From Salvator merianae (taxonomy: Eukaryota > Chordata > Lepidosauria > Squamata > Teiidae): a DNA stretch of 64,000 nucleotides. The position numbers were made by a program, and so were the translations under genes. A model generated the notes under the pieces. The model had not been told where the DNA came from and made no database searches. It was given only the letters and a program-made list of their open reading frames with translations. The stretch covers positions 3,798,435-3,862,434 of the forward strand of contig QVOM02000115.1 of the NCBI GenBank assembly GCA_003586115.2, in the 5' to 3' direction. Shown piece after piece: positions 1-14,700 of this stretch. How positions within the stretch are numbered: the first letter of the stretch is position 1; each line of letters opens with the position of its first letter.

Positions 1-1289
1 TACTTGAAAGGGAAATGAAAGGCAGGCTTTCAGTTGGAGCCTTATTCCTTCCTTATCACCCTGTGGCCCCAGTCTGCTTGCTATAATGTGTTTGATTGCC
101 TTGAATGTAAGAGCTGGAATTTGCCTTATACGATGGGAAGAAGACCTCACAAGCTTGGTGTTAAGAGTATTAAGTGATCCCCCTGTCTGACATAAGTTGA
201 ATCTGTGCAGTCAGCACCATAACCCAGAGATTCTCACCTGAAGATCCCAAGGACCAGGCAGGTCTATATGGGAGGAGTTCTTTCAGATAATAAAAGGAAG
301 CTCATGCAATTAAAGACATCAAAGTTGTTTAATTACATGATTTTTATATAAATATAGCAGGTAAAAGAAAATGCTGAACAAATAAAGCATTGTTTTCAGC
401 TGATGCTTAGATGATTCTGTTTTAGTGAGACCTCATGAAGAATACCACAAACAATTCCTGGCCCTATATAATAAGAAACAGAAAAATCCGAAGTCTGGAA
501 TGAATTCAGAGGAGGATAACCAAGACAGTTGGGGCATGGAAAGCAAGTTACATGAAGAAAATAGAGAGCAACTAAATGGATTTTGTTCTGATAGGAACAA
601 GCAGTGGGGAAGAAACATGATATCACTCTTCAAAGATTTGCTCTCAGCTATCTCAGATTACAGGATTAGATTAAGCTGATTTAAGTCACGGGTGGATTGA
701 TTTTGACTGAATATGAAGAGAAATTTCTCAATGATAAGATGCTTCCTGCCATCCATAGTTTTGGTGGTAAGAACAGGCACTAATAAGAACAGCTCATTAG
801 CAACTCTCCAAAAATTAAAATGTTATGAGTAATTTATTGATAAAAAATATTGTAGCCTTATCTTAAAAGGCAGCAACAGTTGGCAGGTCTTGATGGGAAA
901 ACAGAAACAACAAGGTTGGCAAGAAACCGGTGGGGCCCACTGTGCCCCTACTAATCTTGTTGGAACCTAACCAGTCTTTAGAGGAAAACAGAGGCACCTA
1001 AAAGTGACGGCATGGCAGGAGAACTAGGTTACTTCCAGGAATGCATTTGGCAGGAATTCACCCTTCTGTGCCTCCCCCCAGCAGAAAATCATTAGATTAA
1101 GGAGGGAGTCTACTTTTTGGAGAGCACTTCAAAATCTTCTATTTTGAAAGAAAACTGTATGTAAGAATTACACTTGATAAAGTAGCCACCCACTCCTCTT
1201 GTAAGAGAAGACTGTCATGCCAGTTGAGTCGTTTCTGGGAAGAAATTGTTTCTCAAATGTAACTGGCAAGCAATGGGAGTTTTTGCATC
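1..1289. other. intron sequence, no feature recognised
   Basis: This is the left part of the intron after visible exon 32. I see no PIKFYVE exon and no clear repeat. Short open frames around 396-680 have no recognisable domain. Confidence 0.6.
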
Positions 1290-2510
1290 CCTGTAACAGT
1301 TCAAACTACTGAACAATTGCAGTTATCTCATACAATAGCAAAGTTATGCTCAAGATTCTGCAAGTTAGGCTTCAGCAGTATGTGAACTGAGAACTACCAG
1401 AAGTGCAAGCTGGTTTTTGAAGAGATCAAATTAATAGTCAACATTTGCTGGATTATGAAGAAAACAAGTGAGCGCCAGAAAAATATCTGATTCTGCTTCA
1501 CTGACTACGCTAAAGCCTTTGACTGTGTGGATCACAACATACTGTGGCCAGTTCTTGAAGAGAAGGGAGTACCAGATCATCTTACCTGTCTCCTGAGGAA
1601 CCTGTATGTGGGTCAAGAAGCAACTGCTAGAACGGAACAAGAACAACTGATTGGTTCAAGCGTATGACAAACCTCTTGATTTAACTTATATGCCAAGTAC
1701 CTCATGCAAAAGATTGCTGGGAGACATATCAACTATCTCAGATACACAAACAAGTGAAGAAGAATTAAGGAGCCTCTTGATGAGGGTAAAAGGCGAGAGT
1801 GCAAAAGCTGGGTGGAAGCTCAACATTAAAAAAACTATATCATGACATCTGGCCCCACCACTTCTTGAGGGGAAGAAATGGAAACAGTGCCAGATTTTAT
1901 TTTCTTGGGCTCAAGGATCACTGTAGAAGGTGACTGCAGCCATGAAATTAAAGAACACTTGCTCTTTGGGAGGAAAGTTATGGCAAATCTGGGCAGCATC
2001 CTATAAAAGCAGAAAAGTCACCTTGCTGACAAAGGTCTGTATAGGCAAAGTTGTGGTTTCCCCAGTAATAATATCTGGCTGTGAGAGCTGGACTATAAGG
2101 AAGAATGAGCACCAAAGAATCAAAACTTTTGAACTGTGGTGCTGGAGAAAGATTTTTCAGCATCCCTTCGACTGCAAGAAGATCCAGTCAATCAATACTA
2201 AGCAAAATCAGCCCTGACTGCTCACTGAAAGGGCAAATACCAAAGCTGACGATCTAATACTTAGACACAAAATGGGAAGACAGGACTCACTGTAAAAAAA
2301 ACTCTGATGCTGGGAATGACTGAAGGCAAAAAGAGAAGGAGACAGCAGAAGATGAGCTGGATAGATAGTATCATGGAAGCAATGAAGATGAGCTTGGGAA
2401 AACTCTGGAAGACAGTAGAGGAGAGAAGGGCCTGGTATGCTAAGGTCCATGGGGTCACAAAGAGTTGGACACAAAGGAATGAATGAACAACAGCAGCAGC
2501 AACAACAGTT
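1290..2510 (+). mobile_element. RTE/BovB-type LINE, 5'-truncated, decayed
   Basis: Translation across frames gives VMLKILQVRLQQYVN, AKAFDCVDHN, HLTCLLRNLYVGQEA, FIFLGSRITVEGDCSHEIK, CESWTI and MSWIDSIMEAMKMSLGKLW, the reverse transcriptase to C-terminal order of BovB elements. Stops, frameshifts and an internal deletion after GQEATARTEQ make it inactive. It ends in the CAA/CAG-rich tail typical of the family near 2478-2509. The 5' boundary is approximate. It lies antisense to PIKFYVE. Confidence 0.88.
2478..2509 (+). repeat. (CAR)n tail of the BovB copy
   Basis: A short run of CAACAGCAGCAGCAACAACAG at the 3' end of the LINE. RTE-clade elements end in such simple repeats, so it marks the 3' terminus. 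Confidence 0.7.
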
Positions 2511-2707
2511 TCTAAATATTGCAAGATTGATACAGAACAATTAAAAAGATAATATAATATGCAAGCCTGAACTAGGATATATAGAGGTTCAATATTCAAA
2601 TTTAGTCTTCCTTGTTTAAGAGAGTGACAAACAAGTCCCAAAGCTACAGAATGTGTTTAAAATTCTAAACAAAGAAAGATCAAAACACAAATGAGATTAA
2701 TTCTTAC

Positions 2708-2799
2708 GCTGCTCTGCCTCTGCCATTTGGTTTGACTGTCCCCCATTTGTCTCGGGCAATCGGACTGGACTACTGCTCTTTGCTCGGCTTTCAGCCAGA
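2708..2799 (-). CDS. PIKFYVE: PIKFYVE visible exon 32 (last in window): Ser-rich linker to kinase domain
   Basis: It encodes LAESRAKSSSPVRLPETNGG, then QSNQMAEAEQ. The acceptor is tttttctag after a long T tract. The donor GCAGC|gtaaga leaves phase 1. The next exons, carrying the C-terminal phosphatidylinositol phosphate kinase domain, would lie left of position 1. Confidence 0.93.
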
Positions 2800-5700
2800 C
2801 TAGAAAAAAATAAAGCAAAACAAAAACGTATTTTGGTCACAGCACTTTCAAAATACATGTAAAATAAAAATACTGTGCTGAAGCACTTGTTTTAACAAAA
2901 AGTATAATTTTACATGCTCAAAACTCATAGAAGTTCCCCTACTGCCCCTCCACAAAAGATGCATTAATGAGCCCAGTGCTTCTGAATCTAAGGATTCCTC
3001 TCTGTTATAAAATATCCATTGACAGACTCTTAAGGTTTAATATTAATCTTCTCAGAAAGAGTGCCTTGTGAAGTCACAACAAATAGCCACCCATGCCACA
3101 CCAACTGAGATCTTCATTCACATTGGGCCCTATAGAATATAAAAAGCCCAGTGATGATGGTATCACATTGGACTTGAAATTAAATGTGCTATTAATAGGG
3201 TGTTAATGGTCCTTAGAAAGATAAATTCATAGGTGTCTTCACTCCTCTGACATTTGTGTCTTGCATCCTCCTCCATCGCAGAGTTTGAGTGCTGAAGAGC
3301 CTCAGTCTGTCTTGTCATTTTGCTGTGTTTGCTTGTATTGGATTGAAGGTTTGGGTTTTGGATTTTGTTAATGAAAAGAGGGAGATTCTTCCCCCAAATT
3401 TTACCTCCTGATGATGTATCTTGAGGTTTTCCCCCCACCCACCCAATCCAACAATACCCCTGAATGCTTCCCAGCTCCTTCACAAGTGCTTGCAGATGTT
3501 CTGCATATATTTACATGGCTTTTGGCAGCTCAACTGTTTAACTACATATGTAGATAGCCAGAGAGTTGAGAATAAATATATTGAGGTAGGAAAAATACTA
3601 GGAATCTACAGCACACAGTGAAATCCTTAAATGTCCATTCCAAGTCCTTCTCTCATCTACTATGAAAGACCTCAGAAAACTATGCTGTCAGCATAACTAG
3701 TTGTAATAAATCTAAGCACACATTGTCATGTGTCCTTATAATGCTGACCAATGAGGGGAGATGCTGGCAATTTTAAAAACAGTGAGAAGCCATCAGTACT
3801 ATTCTAGCTCACAGATAACCGATTATCACCTGTTGGCTTGAAGTCCTTCTTCAGCATAGCTCTTCAGAGAAGCTTTTGATAATTCATCCAAGGCATTTCT
3901 GTACTCTTTACAGCTGTAAAATAAAGCAAACAGATATTTTATGCAAAATGACAATGTAATTTAAAGAATGAGAGAAGGGAGATCTCTTGCTAGAAAGACA
4001 AAAATGTACTTGGGCCACACACTGCCTTAGACTGCAGTTCATTGAAAGCTTACAACTATGCAAAAAAGAAAATTCTCCAAAACAAGCATGTTGTAAACAA
4101 AGTTAAAGGAGACCTAATCATTTTGAAAAGGTAAGTTTCTCAACAGGAAAATCAACATTTCCAAGTCCAGTTTAACACAGGAAACGGGAGCTTCATCTTC
4201 ATTTTCTGAATCTTAAAATTCCACCATTATTTTAATTTAATTAGAATCAATTAAGAGGCTCTGATGCTAAGGGCCTAACAAGATGTTAAAAGGGTATGCT
4301 GCCAAAAGAACATAATATCGTTTCAGCGCACTCTCTTACTAAGTTCTTTTTGATATTTATTTTATTATCTAAATTTATTATCTGTCCTCCACTCTAAGAT
4401 GCTGGGGTGAGTAACAGGAAAAATGAACAAAACCAGATGAAAACATTTTTAAAGCTTTAATTAAAAACAGTAAATCCATTATATTAATTATAAAAGCTCT
4501 AAAAACAATGGTATAAGCTTAAGTGAGGCACAACAGGCTTGAGTATGGATGTCTTAAGGGCCTAAATCAAAGTGGAAATAAAAGTGTCTTTGGCAAGCAC
4601 TGGAAAAAAAAAAAGCATCACAGTGGTAAAAATGCATCTTGTATTACTTATTATTTGAATAGTAAAATAGAAAGTCCAACAGGTACTCAAATGAAAAGTA
4701 AAATATTAGTGATAACTAACAATGTACATTAGATGCAACTTCATTTTGTGTTTTCACATCACAGTTTGGGGGAGTGAAGTGATTGTGTTAACAGGCCCAT
4801 TCCTGAATACAGTGACATCCTACAAATTTATTTTATTTTATTTATTTAAAATATTTACATACTGTTTCCCATTAAAATCTAATCTTGAAGACGTGTATAA
4901 AGAATAAAAATAGTTAAAATTGCAATAGTTGTATAAAACATGATCAAAATGAAGGAGGGAAGAAACAATGCTGTTAACAGATGCTGTTAACAAGTCCATG
5001 AAGAGATGGGAGCACTGCACCTACATGGAATGGGCCTATGCAGTGGGCAAACCATTGAAGCAAAAGACCCTCCCAAAGTGGTCACAACCACTTAGCTTTG
5101 CAGAAGATGTTATCCACGAACTGCAAAGCCGCTAAAATTAGAGTTCTGTCCCAAAAGACAAACCAACCAACAGTTCCTTGAAAATCAAACAGCCCTGTGA
5201 TGTCAAGGTTCAAATGACCTGGGAGGAGCTAAAGCAGTAGCTGGTGGCGTGGTTTTCATAGGCAGTACCGCTACCTATAAGTCATCAGGGCTGAAGCAAA
5301 GTGGAGACAATCCATAGCAACCAAGTCTGAAGCATCCTTCAGACAAATGAGGGATTCGTATGATTTAATGAACAAAATATTCTGATTTGTACATAAAAAG
5401 TTCCAAGAGTACACTTGGTTTCCTACGTAGGGAAGTAAAAACAGCAAAAGCTGCAAATCCAGACAACAAACCAATATTATACCTGAGGGCAAAGGCAATA
5501 ATGGAGCTTGGTTCCCTTTCACAAACAGCAATAGGAACGCGTTCATGTTCATACATCAAGTAGTGCTTATCCGGCTCACTGCATTAAGAAACAAGTTCGG
5601 ACATAACATAATTATGTTTAGAATTAAGCATACCTTGACATTTCTGCCAAAGTAAGAGTTTCCAAGCTGAACATGGCCAGAGTATAAGCAGAAGGTTATT

Positions 5701-8700
5701 AAATTAATTATACCTCCCATCAGAAGAGGCGCTCAGGATGCCTTACAAATTCAAAATTGCAAAGCATGGTAATCTATGAAACATTAAATCATTAATGAGC
5801 ATTACATAGCTATTTTTTAAAACACCCCAAAGCTGCTATTCACGCCCCCTCACTTCCTTTCTGCAGCAAATATTGAAGATTAAAGTCAGAAAATAGCTTC
5901 TGTTGCCTTTTCAAGGTGAAGACCGCAGAAAATATGCAGCACAATATTTTAGCAAGTCTCCTCTTGTTCTTCCGAATTTAGTTACAAGATGCCTTATTGG
6001 ATTAAAGGAAAACAGAAGCATCTGTTGCTGTCAGAAAAGGCTGCCACCTCTGTCCTTGAGTTCACCCAAGGGCACTCTAATTATTATTCCATAAGAACGT
6101 TTATGAACCCCATTTTGCACCTCACACAATTAAATGCGTAATTTTAAGTCTTCCATTTATGTAGTCAGGCAACAAAGTGTTATTATTTTGAGAAATATAC
6201 TGTATGCAAATTATTTAACTTACAATGGGGATGGGATAGGATTGTAGCTGTTCCCAGGCAAGAGGTTTGCAAGAATAGCCTTCATAGTAGATTTCTCTTT
6301 CACTTGGCTATCTGTAGATCCCAGTAAATGACCATCAAACACATCTGAAATTTTCGAAAAAGCATATGTTTCTTATTAGCATCAAGGACCATGGAAACCC
6401 GCAATTTGCTTAACATTTTCATTTTAAGGAAGTAATATCAGTTCTCTGACTTATATTGATGATTAAAATTGTAATGTTGGGCACATTATTTCACTACATC
6501 TAGTGAAATAACTTTTAAGACTCTGAAATTACTATGAACTTAAACAGTTTAAGAAATTCTGAGACAAGGCAGCAGCTGAGTTCTGTGAATGGTAAGATTC
6601 TACTTCAGGGAATTGGTAGTCTTTCAGATGATGGTGTACTACAGCTTTCCATTTATGTTAATGTTGGCTATATAAATACAGTAATCCAACAACATTGGAA
6701 GTTGAAACGTCTTCTACACTTTATTTGTATGGTTGAACCGAGCTGCTTAACCATGAATCGACAGGCAAAAGTCTGAGAAGCTATGAGAAAAGGTTAAAAA
6801 CTTTCTCCATAAATACTACTGCTACTTAACATATTCACGGTAGTTTGAAATGTTCAGAGCTGTCCTATCGTCAGGAGATGTACATAGCAGGGGAACGATA
6901 GGGATTTCTTTGTGATGCTGCCTTCCCTCAAAATATCTCCCCCCTCAGAAGTGGAACTGGCACCAGCCTTACTTGGTTTCCAAGGCTGAGTAAAGATGCG
7001 CCTATTTCCATAGGATTTTGTTGGAGTATATAATATGAAAAATATTTCACATTCAAAATGCTGAATTTGAAGGGTTCCAAACTCAGAACAAAATGCTGTT
7101 TCAGAAAAAGGCTTTATCTGGGTTTGGAGCAAAACAAGGCCCTGTTTCACCGGAAGATTTCCACTTCCAACAAACAAAATAGGACCTTTTAGCAGCCACT
7201 TCTTCCTGTCACTAAACACCAGGGTTTTGGAGCCATAGGAGTGGCAGCTTAGATAGTCCTCTACCACCCTGTCTCCCAACAGTGAGGAAACAACTGATTC
7301 TTGGGAGTTCTCTTTCCCTTTTCAGTAGCCATGCAATAAGGAATAACTAGGTTTATATGATGGATTGGAACCCCCAATCCAGAACATCACTTCTCCCCAC
7401 TTTTTTGCTCCCTAACCATGTGTTGTATTCAGGAGCAGAGTGAAAGCTTGGTGAAGTTTTCCAATTCTTGCTTCTGCTGCCCAAAATGGGGCTTAACTGG
7501 AAAGCAGAACAAAAAACATCAATTTGTTTTGGTGTCTCAATCTGCCATACCTGTCTGGTTAATCCCTTATCGCATTTAAGTTCTCAACACCCATATTTTG
7601 AAAGATTTGATTAAAAACTGTCTAAAAACAGTGAGCTGCTCACTCTAACAGTAAGAAGTATTTGCATCTTAATTTGCCTTTTGAAATTCTTAGTAAAGGC
7701 AGACTGAAGTTCATCTTAAAACAAGTATTCTAACTTCAAAGTTAAGGGGTAAGTGTAGTGCCAAAATTATAAGGACATAAATTACAGAGTACATACAGCA
7801 TACTATAAATTGCACTGTGCACAGAGTAATAGGAGTAATATTGCAGTGAGGACCATACCTTCTGAGCTGCTAGCAGTATCTGGTTCAGAAAGTGCATTGG
7901 CAAAGGAAGCCCCCCCAGTTAGCTGGTCAGACATGACTTCAGGAGGAGTAGGAAGCTGGAGAAGAGAGGAACTTGTAGAACTTTGGCTTGATAGGGTAGT
8001 TAGGAAGCGATCCTCTATGAAGTGAAAATACACAAAGAAATAATTTTTTTAGGCTTGCTGAACAAATCATGCACTTCCAGATATTCTTTACTTTCCCCCT
8101 ATGAATTATTTACTTTTATGATTTTTTAATAAATTCTTGGAAACATTGCAAAATAGAAATAAACTGATAAGGTTTTTTTCTTATGATTATTTGGCAATAA
8201 TCTGAAAAAAATAATAATAAAATTAACAGGAGTCTAATATGTCCTACTGCCCTACCTTAATTCCAGATGACTATTTGCATGGATCTGTGATATCGCGCAA
8301 ATTCCAGAATTTTTAATTTAAGATATTGCAAGGCCTGGAACAGACGGGCTAATAAAATTCTAGCCACAAATTCTAGCTTCTGTAATACCCTCAGGAAAAG
8401 GCTAAGCATTCCAACTATCATTGTAGATAAGTGTGAGTATATGTGACTAAAGAGCATTTCATTTCCTCATATTGGAAACGCGTTGCACTACACAAAACAG
8501 ATAAAGCCACAAAACTCGATACACCTGCTTTTGAATAGAGAAGCTGCAATTTTTGGGTGAAATATAAAACTTCATGAGAGTGGTTGAGTCTTCTTAGTAA
8601 ACAGAAACATACCCTTTTCACCATTTTGTAGTGCTGGAGAAACATTACGGGGAGATGCATCCATTGAACTGATCTGTGGAATGAAAACCACCACTGAGTC

Positions 8701-11700
8701 TCGTATCTTGCTGCCATTTTGTATTTGCTTTTCATCTTTTTCATTGTAGTAGGCATGAACTCAATCTAGGCAATATAACTTATGTATTTATTTAAGAATT
8801 TATATCTCACCCTACACCCAACCCAAGGTGGGTCACAACAATAAAAACAAAAAATATATAACAATACCTAAAAACCTCGCAGGACAACACTCAGAGGAAG
8901 CTAAGCATCAAAGGCCTTACAAAAAGCCAGGATGATAAAGTCATAATCAATGCTGGGTTTGTGGTCTTTTCAAACTTGGAGCTTTAGTATAACTAAGTCT
9001 AACCAAGAAATCAGCCTTTTTCATTTGCTGAACATCCTACTACTTGCATATGAACCTCACTGAACTCAACAGAGATTACTTGCAACTGGAACTGGGACTT
9101 AGGCATGGACTGTCAAAAAAAATAAAAAAAAATTAAAAGGTTTTTGTCTACATGTGGTTGGATGCAAGCAGCTTCTTGTATATCTAGCATTATAGATTCT
9201 GTGCCAGAAAAGCTCGCTCCATTCTACATTTTTCCAGTGGCTGCCCTTCGAAAGAAAACATGAGGGATGCTAATATTTCTGCACAGAGTCTGACCTCTAA
9301 GGAAAAAGATCCCTGATTGGACTTTCCTTTGAACAATGTCTACAATCAACAACAGAGAAATGAAGCTGCTCCTCTTGCTACTATCCCAGAACTCTTGAAG
9401 ACACTCTTCCTAGAAGAAATGACATTTGCTATCTCTCCCTCCACACAGCTCAACCTTATGAAAGAGGAGCTTTCTGGATCAATGTGGTTCCCAAGAAAAA
9501 ACTAGTAAAACAAGGCAACCACATGAATCTGCATGGACCATGTAGCTTAAATTACTGTCTTATTCAGATTAACAATGAGGATGCTGCAGTGCAAGTTATT
9601 TTGAAGTCTGGGGAAACTACAGGTGTTGGGAAATGATAGGAATGCAGCTGTTTACAAAAGGCTCTGCTCTTATATTTGTAACAGTTTATCAGGAATTTGC
9701 CATGACAGTAATTCTATGACAAAAGTCCTACTTGAGGAACAAGAAGGGACTTTTGCTGAACACTAAAATGGACTAATGTTTACATTAACAAATTTTAGCA
9801 ACAAGACTTCTTGTTTTCTTGCCTTTAATAACTACTGCAGTTCTAAGTATCACTATAAAATAATAGAATTCGTTACCTTGCTCTCTTCACCTTGCCTCAG
9901 TCTCCCAGGACTAGGTGGGACCGAAGGACGCTTTCTTCCTTTCTCTTGTTGGAAAAGATCTTGTAGCCTACAGTTGGGTCAACATGAAAAGATTAACACA
10001 CCCAGTGGCTTTGAAATTGTCAATAATGCCATCAAGCAACTTTTGTTTTTAGTGCAGCACCTGGTTATTACATTTCTCTCAGGTCTCAGGATAGATTGCA
10101 ACAAATACAGAAAAGCAAACATTTAGAACAGTTAAAAATGGTAGTGTATGAAGAGCAGGAAAACTCTGTCTTAGCTAAGGACTTAGACAAATAATGTTGT
10201 CTGAGTCTGTAGATTGATGGTGCCTGATACATCTCAGAAAGGTGTTCCACAGCTTGGGGATTGTCACAGAGAAGACCATCTCATGGGTCTTCTTGCTCTA
10301 GCTTCAGAGCAGCAGGATTTCCAAGAGACACCCCCCCCCCCCAGCAGGAGGTGCCCAAAGCAGCTTATAAAAAGGATCTGGAAGTGCCCAGTCAAAACTA
10401 AACACAGCAGCAAAAAAATTCAAAGATGTGGGTATTTTTTTTGTCAATTTTCTATGATTTTATCATGAGGTTTAAAGTTAAATCACAATGCAAATTATAA
10501 ATGACCATTATGAAGAAGATTACATCCCCAACGGTTACAACAAATACATTCATTTATCAATTCACTTTTACTACAGATTTCTTCTGATCCAACCAAATAT
10601 ATTGGAAAATATGGATTTAATAAACATGCCTTTGTATGCAGATATCCAATACAAAGGCATGTTTATTAAATTCATATTTTAGTTCTTCTTAGCACATCTT
10701 GATTTACCTGAAAACACTGCCCTTGGGGTTTGCAGCAAACAACACAACCACTGTTATTTAGACAACTACTGCTATTTATAAATATACATACACACACACA
10801 CACCTTCAAATATCAAAGATTATGTGTTAAACGAAGAGTAAAAAAAAAATCACAACCATAGGACTACCAGAAAGTTAAAACAACCACCATCTCACCTATT
10901 ATTCCACGCTTGCAGCATTTCACAGAGACTTTGCTTTTTTGCTATCAGAGATTCAGAGACTGACTGGAGCTGCTGAGGAGTATCAAGGGATGAAGAAAGC
11001 ATCCTTGCTTGGATTTTTTCTATCCAGTTCCGAAACTCAACTTCCTCCATCTGTCCAAGGAGAGACACCATGACTATTCTCAGCAGAAGACCTACTCTTG
11101 ACCACCGTGAGTTTTCGACATAGTTGCCATACAGCTATATAACAAGGTTGTGCTGAACCATGTGAATATCCCAGATTTGGAAGGCTTGTTATCAAACCTA
11201 TCCCTTCTTAAATTTGGGATTTGGTTAAACAGCGAGTTGAACGGCAAGTGTGTGTGTGTCAAATGAATTGTTTGTTCAGCTCCATTCCCCACTTCGCCCC
11301 TCATTTTGTGGACTTCCTGCTTCCCTGGGCACCTATAGCCTCCCTCACTTCTTCTTCCTTTGCACAAACACCTCACCTACCTAACAGTCCACTATGAGCT
11401 GCCACCACCATTCATTCAGTTCTTCCAAACACCTGCTGCTGTACTTCATCTTCACCTAGGGTCAAACTGCCCCAGGCTAGCAGATAGGTGAGGCATGGGC
11501 ATGAGGGACAAAGGGGAAAGATTGCAGGCACAACCTGAGCTAACTGGGTCATATTTAAGGCTGAACTGGGCACACTGAACTAAACCAAGCAAAACTGGTT
11601 TGTGCACATCCCTAGTATTTAATCTCTAAAGTCGACTGCACAGAAGCACTCTTGCTTCTGTTAGGTAATCATAGGAATAATTCCAAGTAGATCAATGGTA

Positions 11701-14700
11701 GAGTATCTGTGACTGTTTAAACTCAGCATTTCCCAGGTTTGTGCCCCCATTTCTTTCAAATTCCATCTTCTTTAGATTGTGCCGACTGCAACAGCCCAAA
11801 CTTAATGGGAAGATCCAACAGCATCATGAAAGAAGCGATTCATCCATTCCTACATAGCAAACAAGTCAGTTTTAATAATTCACGCTTGTGCAACCACTGC
11901 CACTCATTGAAAGATAATTTCTTTCACTAAAACATCAGTTCGGTTTAGCATGCTGAGCTCCATTCTGCACTCCCTATTCTCATGTAAACTGAACCATGAA
12001 CCACCTGAATATAATATGAGAACCAAAGCCTCTCCAGTTAGCAAAAACATTCCAGATAGTTGGTGTGCTCTCTTCATGGCATGTATCTAAAAATTAAAAT
12101 TAAATATAGACTTTTACTATAAATTAAAAGCGAAATTACCTCCTTTTGGGCAAAAAGATCCTCCATCTTCTCCTCCCTCGTTTTGCTAAAAGTATCTGTT
12201 TTCAGAGAGGTAAGGCGTTCATCAACAGCAATATAGACCTGAGACACCCTGTAACAACAAGACCAAATTTTGGAATGGAATCAAAGCTCCACCTGCTTCA
12301 AGGGCCTAGTTAGCATGTGATGGGAAACACAGACAACGGGTTATACTGTGAACATGCAGTTTCCACTTTGCTCTTGTCTCAGCAGGATGAAAAAGCCAAG
12401 GGCCTGGTCTAGTATTGCACTCAAATGCAAAGCTGCAGTTTGTTTTGCTCCAACAAGCCACAACTGATAAGGCAAGAGTCAATTACTTCACATTGCAATG
12501 TACTGGCAATACTCAAACCATGAACCCTGGTCGTATTACTCTTGCTAATGCTACAGGAGTCATCTACACATTTCTAGTAAATTCTTAGTTATATTAATAT
12601 GACATGTGAACTCAACTTTTTCAACAGTAACAAACGTCCACCCACATGAATTTATCCTATTGGAGAGTAAGTGAAGGTACTTACTTTTGAGAAAAATCTT
12701 TCAGATCTTGAAGCATAGTAACCTTTAGTGGTACTTGACGCTTTATGTAGATCTTAGGATATGGGACACATACCTCCAGCAACCGTATAGGAGAATAGCT
12801 AAGAAGAAAGCATGTTATGACTTATATTGAACCTCCATGTGAAACCCTAGACTCTTGTGCTTCAAATCATCACACTAAACATCCTCAAGGAAATATTGAT
12901 ATGGTTCAGTTATATACCTGGGCATCAAAAATATGGCTGATTTTTTCCTTCTGCCTTTCTAACACAGAACTCAATGGAGCATACAGACAGTTTCCAAGTA
13001 ATATCAGCCCTTGCCCACCCACGCTGCATTCCTGGATGCTTCAGAGTCAATTCATAATGCTACTTCTGACTTATGTGACTTAGGGCCATAGTATTGCTTA
13101 TCTAGCAGTGGATGTTATACCCATGGGGACTCACCCACAATGTAAAGGAAAAATTCACAGTGGTAGTCAGCTTTGGCTTTTTCTCTTTCAGTTCTCAAGA
13201 CAGTTTAGCCTTAACTAAGGTTTGGAAGGTAGAATTTTCATTTTTTAGTCTCCTACCAATGAAAATATTTTCTATAATGAAGTTGATAACAGTCTACTGT
13301 CATTCTACAGACTGAAACTGGAGTTATATATCTAGAAAGTATAGTAAAACTGGTAGAAAACCTCATCAGTAGAACAACTATCAGGGGAAAGGGGTTCCAG
13401 GTCCGATCCCCATCATCTCCCCAGAAGGCAGTATGGCAAATCCTTTCCACACCTTTGTTAGGGGAACTGCTCAGATGTGTCCAGGCACTCAGGCTACCCT
13501 TAGATGCAAGGACACTTGGAGTTAGTGTTTTCCAATATTGTTTATTTCTTGCCAAACCTTAACCTCAGTGCAACCTTTACTTACATTCATAAGAGATCGC
13601 TCTGCTGGCTTTTTGCTTTTCTTTTCTTTTTAATTGGTTTAGGAAGTCAGAGATTGAGAACCTCTGGGCTATGGTATCTAATGAAACATATACTCCTGCC
13701 ATATCAATCCTGGGCCCTGTGGTCTACCACAGTGGTCCTTCTCTATGCCCCCCTTATTAATTCAGAGGTAGTCCACATTTGTGGCACTCTCTACCCAGAA
13801 AAGCATACCTGGTTTCAGATCTAACACCTTTCACATAAAGAACCCTCTTTTCTTTTCCCACGGACATACCATGGCTTCATTTAAAAATGCCTTGTTTATA
13901 CTAAAGTGGATTGTGTTGTGTCCCTGTGTATGTGTACTTAGGAGAATTATTGTACTCTGAGAGTGTATGTGTGTGCCTTGTTTCATTTACAAATGACCAA
14001 ATTTTACTTTTTTTGTACAACTGCCTTATGTTTTATTTATTTATTTGAGAATTTATATCCCACCCTTCATCAAAAGGTCCCAGAGCAGGCCACAATAACA
14101 GAAAGTACCTACAGTATTCTTAAAACATCTTTAAAAAAGGCAAAATCAGGGGAGAGGATAAAGAGAAAGCAGTAGAGTAAGAAAGGAAGCATTGAGGGAC
14201 TGAAATTGAGGGACACAGGAGAATACTGCCTTTTCCAAAATTCGTGAAGCGAATATTGGATCAAAAGCTGTTCTACAAGTGAAAGAAGAGCACTGAACTT
14301 CACTAGTATTACATGTCAATTAACCCTACATGCTCTCTGCTGCTGTTATAGAGACAGTGTCCAAATGTTTCACACTGTTTTTTGAGTGAAATTCAGGCAT
14401 GAAATGAAGCCTTGGGGAGGTCATTTGAAAAAAACAATTCATGTGGCAAGATGCAACCAACTAGATTTAAACTATGTTGGAATAAAAAAAAACCTACTTC
14501 TGGCAGACTGACTGCAGTTTTCTAAGATGCTGTCTTCAGAGAGTGGCCCAACATCATCAAAAGGCCTGGGTTCATCTAAGTTTTTTTAATATTATATCCA
14601 GTTCTGACTATAGTGGAGCAATCTTACTCTGCAAGACTCACAAGTATGTTCTTCCAAAGTCTGCTCCCGCTAAAAACAGAATTGTTTTTACTGAATTGCA

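Noticed and set aside
1..2700. Search for the next PIKFYVE exon or the kinase domain
   Set aside because: No sequence matching the following PIKFYVE segment was found; most of 1290-2510 is BovB.
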